From contig CAYNPY010000028.1 of NCBI GenBank assembly GCA_964399195.1, positions 1 through 36,626 of the forward strand: DNA of 36,626 nucleotides. Reading direction: 5' to 3'. Below, in pieces: positions 33,401-36,626 of this stretch. Position 1 is the stretch's first letter. Each line of letters opens with the position of its first letter. Below the pieces are notes generated by a model. The model worked only from the letters and a program-made list of their open reading frames with translations. It ran no database searches and was not told where the DNA came from. Both the position numbers and the translations under genes were made by a program. Source of the DNA: CAINDZ01 sp964399195. Its GTDB lineage: Bacteria; Krumholzibacteriota; Krumholzibacteriia; LZORAL124-64-63.

Positions 33401-34283
33401 TGTCGTAGCCCTCCAGCTCGCCGGTGAAGACGCCGTCGTAGACCAGCGTGTCGGCGTCCGCGCGCAGGGTCGCCGTCACGTCCCCGCGCGCCTTGAAGCC
33501 CAGGCGCTGGCGAACGAGGCTCTCGATCTCCGGCGCGCTGATGCCGCGCGCCGACACGCGCAGGTCCAGCGATTCGTCCCAGCCCCGGCGCCCGTCCACC
33601 GCCACCGGGTGGCCGTTGAGGCGGCCCCGCAAGCCGGCCACGTGCAGCCCCGCCTGGTCCAGCCGCACCTCTCCGTAGAGACTGTCCAGCCGGCTGGCGT
33701 GCGTGCGCCAGTCGGCCTCGCAGCCCCGCAGCACGGCCCGCGTCTCGGGACCGGCCTCGACGCTGCCGCGCCAGGACAGGTACGGGATGCGCTCCTGCAT
33801 CGTCCCGTCGGCGGCCGCCAGCTCGAAGAAGCCGAGGAAGACCGCCAGGTCGTCGATCGCCAGCCGCGGCAGCCGCGGCGCGCCGGGCGGCGCCTGGGCC
33901 GAGGCGTCGCCCGCGGAATCGGCCGCCGCCCGCACCAGGATCACCGGGCGGCGCACCACCACGCGCCGCAGACGGGGCGCGTCGGCCAGGGCTTCCTGCA
34001 GGCGATAGTCCAGCTCCACCGTGTCGGCGGTCACCGTGACCAGGCCGCCGCCGGCGCCGGGCAGCGCGAAACTCACCCCGTACAGGTCCAGGCCGTCGCG
34101 CCCCCAGACGCGGTAGTCCCGCACGCGCAGCCCGGGGCCCTCCAGGCGCAGCAGGTGGCGGCTGACCAGGCCGGACAGCCGCGGGGCCAGCAGGTCGGTG
34201 CGCCCGGCCAGGTACACGAGCACGACCGCGAAGACCGCCCAGGCGGTCAACACCGAGATCCGTGCCCTCCGGTTCCAGCGCAT
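30414..34283 (-). CDS. tamB: Translocation and assembly module protein TamB
   Basis: A 1289-residue AsmA-like protein anchored in the inner membrane by one N-terminal helix (about residues 8-27: ISVLTAWAVFAVVLVYLAG). Repeated beta-strand segments span the periplasm; such proteins form a hydrophobic groove used in moving phospholipids, or in assembling outer-membrane proteins, to the outer membrane. The C-terminal TamB domain (about 1000-1289) shows LRLHAAPRVGHIVNREMELDLSG, the segment RGSLIVFNNAFEVQRGALDF, and VQVSGSLAKPVVEFTSERGYSR. It ends with an aromatic-terminated strand (LKYRFEY). Its ATG overlaps the stop of the Omp85 gene by one base (TGATG), so TamA and TamB are coupled, as in many diderms. 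Length is close to that of E. coli TamB (1259). Confidence 0.93.
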   Translation of the reverse strand: MRWNRRARISVLTAWAVFAVVLVYLAGRTDLLAPRLSGLVSRHLLRLEGPGLRVRDYRVWGRDGLDLYGVSFALPGAGGGLVTVTADTVELDYRLQEALADAPRLRRVVVRRPVILVRAAADSAGDASAQAPPGAPRLPRLAIDDLAVFLGFFELAAADGTMQERIPYLSWRGSVEAGPETRAVLRGCEADWRTHASRLDSLYGEVRLDQAGLHVAGLRGRLNGHPVAVDGRRGWDESLDLRVSARGISAPEIESLVRQRLGFKARGDVTATLRADADTLVYDGVFTGELEGYDITDMRCRAVVGPRDVWLEGLTGMVNGATFSGRGHFDISDSASVTFVLEGDATGVNLANGLVPGESDLPVTDGHGRLRIEHTDRPLWTRVTGLVHDGRIEIIPFDACEIDVEATPAGVVFNNVDLRHRDLRAVLQGAADSLRVFSGSLSFAADDLGTLPPGWRWPALKGRATGEAELSGPPEALTARGRVVAQDLELGPARTPYLVANLEIADALGAPAVAGAVAGDSLRLGGVPLGNYRAFGDVDAAGARLDTFLCAHGDTVGLLRLAVAFSDTVDRYVVDEFRVDMEGTRWALDRPLGLGLGDGYLAVRDLSLSSDQGAVTGGGVLDRRRLVAGALQLRRFDLGLLNPFVTVREPLTGSLTADVVLGGEPDAVEVTLAADLVEAPFAIADVESLHVEAVYARGAIDIKDLDLRTQYGRLTARGSVSHPGAPVKEYWPGAALDLELEIPDGDWSFMEQFKLPSLKRLAGRFGGQVRVTGTTDAPQVDGRLRSAPFHIHWLHLDELTGSVHADREQLVLGDLAAVQDDLRLTGRLEIPIKLDFLSEPTSPLDAPFLMEVEIPEGSNLAALAQATNAFASSHGTGEAHVRVSGPLRHPLYEGWAKVRNAGFVIKHLEEVYSEASCDATFSGDVVTLSNIRGREGLSGSFTGDGTLTFRGLELENFDVRLDLDRFLVASIPDLRALVSGRSGRITGVKVGPDSLLVPRFSGDLEVLKARYTGTFAETPGAADPRLATVAPDWLADLRLHAAPRVGHIVNREMELDLSGDLDLIRTEEGLHMRGRLDVDRGSLIVFNNAFEVQRGALDFSQGLGLDPMLDIEAQTRYRLRSPGNTTIEVLGVQVSGSLAKPVVEFTSERGYSREAIQRMLLGLDPEGAGQPGADSARLAASSITAGLNLIEREIARELAMFDTFDIDQIQRENDQTGAMGFDPLIGVGKYIGQDLYLKYAQGVRQDDRDVLLEYQINNHLLLQSELRRRIDENQGDATYNLDLKYRFEY

Positions 34284-36406
34284 CAGAACGGGTACCCCAC
34301 GGAGAAGTGCCAGACCGCCGCGGGGTCGCGGTAGTCCCGCGCCTCGCTCAGGTAACGCACGCGCTTGAGCGGGAAGCCGACGTCGATGCGCACCGGCCCG
34401 AACGGCGTGTCGAAGCGGATGCCCGTGCCCACGCTGTAGCGGTAGTCCCAGTCCTTGGTCGAGCCGGCGTCGGTCGGGAACCCGGGATCGCTGCGCAGAC
34501 GGAAGCCGCGCAACTGGAGAGCGCGCAGTTCCGCCCAGACGTTGCCGCCCTCGACGAAGGCGACGGTGGCCAGACCCCACTTCCGCAGCAGCGGCAGCGG
34601 CAGGCGCCACTCGACGTTCGTCAGCAGCAGGTAGTTGCCGCCGCGGGCCGGGTTGTCCGGCAGCAGCACGTCGGACGTGTAGTTCAGGTAGGCCAACTCG
34701 TCCGGGTCGGTGACCTGCGGACCCAGGGAGTTGTTGGCGTAGCCGCGCACCGTGGAGGCGCCCCCGGCGAAGAAGCGGTCGTCGTACGGCACGCCGTCGG
34801 CGCCCTGGTCCAGCGACGCCCCGTAGGTCCGCGTGCCTCCCGCCTTGACGCGCACGGCCAGGGTGCCGGCCGGCAGCGGGAAGTAGTCGTGCCAGGCGGC
34901 GGTCCACTTGAAGAAGTGGTAGTCGCCCCCCAGCAGCCCGCCGGCCAGCTGCGCCGTCAGCACGGCGTAGGAACCCGTCGTCGGATGGAAGGGATCGTTG
35001 CGGTGGTCCACGTACATCGCCCAGTTGAGGGAGCGCACGCGGCTGATCGAGGGCTTGACCTCGTTGAAGCGCTCCTGCCAGGCCTCCGGCGCCTGCGGAT
35101 GGATCTCCGGCTCGGTCACCTTGTAGCCCAGCGAGACGTTGTTGGTGACGGCCCGGCTGCGGCGCCAGAAGGTGCCCACGTTCGCGCCCCAGGCGAACAT
35201 GTTCAGGCCCGATTCGCCGCGGGTCTCCCGCGACAGGAACAGCGTCGTGTCCAGGCTGTAGCGGCCGTCGCGCAGCCGCGGGTTCACGTAGGCGACCTCG
35301 CCCCGGTAGTTGACCTGGCCCTGGTCGAAGCTGACGGGGCTGCCGACGACGTCCTCGACGTTCCACGAGCCGCGCCCGCGCACCTGCACGCGCCGGCCCG
35401 TGCCCCAGAGGTTGTTGTGCCCCCACGCCGCCAGCAGGCGGACGCGCTCGAGGCTGCCGACGCCGATGCCCAGCTCGTAGTAGGCAGGACGCCGCTCGAC
35501 GACGTGCACCGACAGGTCGGCGGTGCCGGCCACGGTGTCCAGGTTGACGGCGCTGATGTTGACGTCGCGGTACAGGCTGGTGCCCAGCAGGTTGCGGCGC
35601 GTGTCCTCGACCCGGCCCCAGCGCAGCGGGTCGCCCGGCGCGACCTCCAGTTCGCGCTCGACCAGGCGATCGACGGTCAGGTCGTTGCCGGACAGCCCGA
35701 TCGCGCCGACGCGGTAGGAGCGGCCGGTGACGATGCGATAGGTGAGATCGGCGCCGTGGCCCGCGTCGCCGGCGAGCCGGACGCTCTCCATCTGCGGTTG
35801 CACCGTGGCGTCGAGGTAGGTCTCGTCGCGCAGCAGTTCCCGCAGGGCGTAGATGTCCCCGCCCAGCGCGTTCAGGTCGGCGGGCGCCGGGCTGCCCTCG
35901 CGCAGGGACACGGCCTCGCGCAGCCGGCCCTCGGAGACCGGCTCGTGCCCGACGAAGGACAGCCGACGGATGTAGGTGCGGGGGCCCTCGCTGACCGAGA
36001 TGTGCAGGATGTCGCCGCCGTCGCTGTCGACCGTGATCGAGTCCACGCGGGCCACGACGTCGTGGAAGCCCCGGTTGCGGTAGAAATTGCGCAGGAGCCG
36101 GACCTGGGTCTCCACCAGGTGGGGCTGGTAACGCGCCGACCGCAGCGGGCGCATCCAGCTGCCTTCCTGCAGGCGCATGATGCGCTTGAGTTCAGCCTCC
36201 GGGAAGGTGAGGTTGCCGGTCAGTTCGACGCGGGACAGGCGGTGCGACTGCAGCCCGAAGTCGAGTTCGTCGTCCGCGCGCGCGCGCGGCGCCGCCGTGA
36301 GCGCCGACAGCAGGAACGCCAGGCCGAGCAGGCGCGGCGCCAGACATGGGCGCAGGGGCGGCTGGAGCCGCGGCCGGCCGTTCGTGATCGTCTGCCCTGC
36401 GCCCAA
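34283..36406 (-). CDS. TamA-like Omp85 outer-membrane protein (three POTRA domains)
   Basis: A 707-residue outer-membrane protein. An N-terminal signal peptide ends near residue 44. Three POTRA domains follow (about 57-141, 142-228 and 229-306), then a 16-strand-type barrel (307-707). The Omp85 lid motif is VRGY (553-556), and the last strand ends WHFSVGYPF with a terminal Phe, the usual beta-signal. Three POTRA domains and the adjoining tamB favour TamA over BamA, which normally has five; BamA function cannot be excluded without seeing the rest of the genome. The start is TTG at 36406 with GGAGCGGGA upstream; no ATG or GTG lies before the signal peptide in this frame. It would insert proteins, or act with TamB, at the outer membrane. 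Confidence 0.88.
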   Translation of the reverse strand: MGAGQTITNGRPRLQPPLRPCLAPRLLGLAFLLSALTAAPRARADDELDFGLQSHRLSRVELTGNLTFPEAELKRIMRLQEGSWMRPLRSARYQPHLVETQVRLLRNFYRNRGFHDVVARVDSITVDSDGGDILHISVSEGPRTYIRRLSFVGHEPVSEGRLREAVSLREGSPAPADLNALGGDIYALRELLRDETYLDATVQPQMESVRLAGDAGHGADLTYRIVTGRSYRVGAIGLSGNDLTVDRLVERELEVAPGDPLRWGRVEDTRRNLLGTSLYRDVNISAVNLDTVAGTADLSVHVVERRPAYYELGIGVGSLERVRLLAAWGHNNLWGTGRRVQVRGRGSWNVEDVVGSPVSFDQGQVNYRGEVAYVNPRLRDGRYSLDTTLFLSRETRGESGLNMFAWGANVGTFWRRSRAVTNNVSLGYKVTEPEIHPQAPEAWQERFNEVKPSISRVRSLNWAMYVDHRNDPFHPTTGSYAVLTAQLAGGLLGGDYHFFKWTAAWHDYFPLPAGTLAVRVKAGGTRTYGASLDQGADGVPYDDRFFAGGASTVRGYANNSLGPQVTDPDELAYLNYTSDVLLPDNPARGGNYLLLTNVEWRLPLPLLRKWGLATVAFVEGGNVWAELRALQLRGFRLRSDPGFPTDAGSTKDWDYRYSVGTGIRFDTPFGPVRIDVGFPLKRVRYLSEARDYRDPAAVWHFSVGYPF

Positions 36407-36465
36407 GTTCCCGCTCCGTCCGGTCGCCCGCCCGATTTGCCGTGACAGGCCCGCGGTCCGATGTT

Positions 36466-36626
36466 ATGCCCGACCACGTTCAACCGGTGGTCACCGTTCC
36501 CGAGTTCCCGCCGCGGGCAGACCCGTGGCGCCGCAGCCGGAGCCTCGCGATGCCGCAGCCGCCACGAAACCGCGATCTGCCCGGCTCCGTCGCGCCCGCC
36601 CCCCGGGTCGGCGGGCGACTGCCGAG
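36466..36626 (+). CDS. Possible start of a divergent gene, cut by the right edge (doubtful)
   Basis: An open frame runs from an ATG at 36466 (MPDHVQPVVTVPEF onward) to the edge without a stop, with in-frame alternative starts GTG at 36487 and ATG at 36550. The last has GGAGCC nearby. GTGACA-N17-TATGCC (36442-36470) could be a plus-strand promoter, but then the first ATG could not be the start. The protein is Pro/Arg-rich with no recognisable motif. In such GC-rich DNA long open frames arise by chance, so this is only a candidate. Confidence 0.2.
   Translation, partial: MPDHVQPVVTVPEFPPRADPWRRSRSLAMPQPPRNRDLPGSVAPAPRVGGRLP

Noticed and set aside
30366..34334. A 1322-codon open frame on the plus strand
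   Set aside because: It is antisense to tamB and uvrD, rich in Gln, Arg, Val and Ala without any motif, and its length follows from the high GC. The minus-strand genes have clear family signatures.
34283..36406. BamA rather than TamA
   Set aside because: Only three POTRA domains can be counted and tamB overlaps it. BamA function is not excluded, but the evidence leans to TamA.

Overview
The window is very GC-rich bacterial chromosome with densely packed genes and no rRNA, tRNA, phage, transposon or CRISPR signal. Three predicted secreted proteins end in a FlgD-like immunoglobulin-type C-terminal domain; in two of them it opens with an NPFNP motif, in the third with a degenerate WPNP. A TamA/TamB pair shows a diderm cell envelope. 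High GC, the FlgD-type C-terminal domains and the outer membrane together suggest an uncultured member of the FCB-related lineages, of the Eisenbacteria or Krumholzibacteriota kind. That placement is an inference. A block of exactly 100 N inside pepA marks a scaffold join, so this is probably a metagenome-assembled genome.

Layout. Positions 1-3920 (minus): pepA, a MATE efflux pump and xseA (cut by the left edge), with overlapping ends. Positions 4147-9798 (plus): a dicarboxylate/amino-acid symporter, a Yip1-like and a DUF2752 membrane protein, a POT-type peptide transporter, and a secreted PQQ-type sugar dehydrogenase. Positions 9810-18641 (minus): acyl-CoA dehydrogenase, thiolase, 3-hydroxyacyl-CoA dehydrogenase and a second acyl-CoA dehydrogenase, then a large secreted M14 peptidase and a third acyl-CoA dehydrogenase with its own promoter. 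Positions 18944-23459: a lamin-tail-domain secreted protein, a Gfo/Idh/MocA oxidoreductase, tcdA, a laminin-B-domain secreted protein and a PfkB-family sugar-phosphate kinase. Positions 23539-27879: two different M1 aminopeptidases read outward from a shared promoter region, one cytosolic and one secreted. Positions 27895-36406 (minus): a TamA-like Omp85 protein, TamB and a UvrD/PcrA helicase.

How the parts may work together. The window holds four peptidases (PepA, M14 and two M1 enzymes), a peptide importer, an amino-acid/dicarboxylate symporter and a beta-oxidation-type cluster. This fits a protein-degrading heterotroph that cuts peptides outside the cytoplasm, imports the fragments, finishes them inside and oxidises the resulting acyl-CoAs. 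Enoyl-CoA hydratase and electron-transfer flavoprotein are not in the window.

Regulation. Several gene starts are preceded by a shared promoter form, close to TTGGCR-N16/17-TANNNT. The most notable regulatory structures are a 9-1-9 perfect inverted repeat filling the spacer of the peptide-transporter promoter (6687-6705), back-to-back M1 promoters whose -35 boxes share a palindrome (25390-25405), and a structured leader with an upstream direct repeat before the acyl-CoA dehydrogenase operon (18687-18820). No clearly new multi-gene system was found; the strongest leads are these control regions and the co-location of secreted peptidases with acyl-CoA catabolism.
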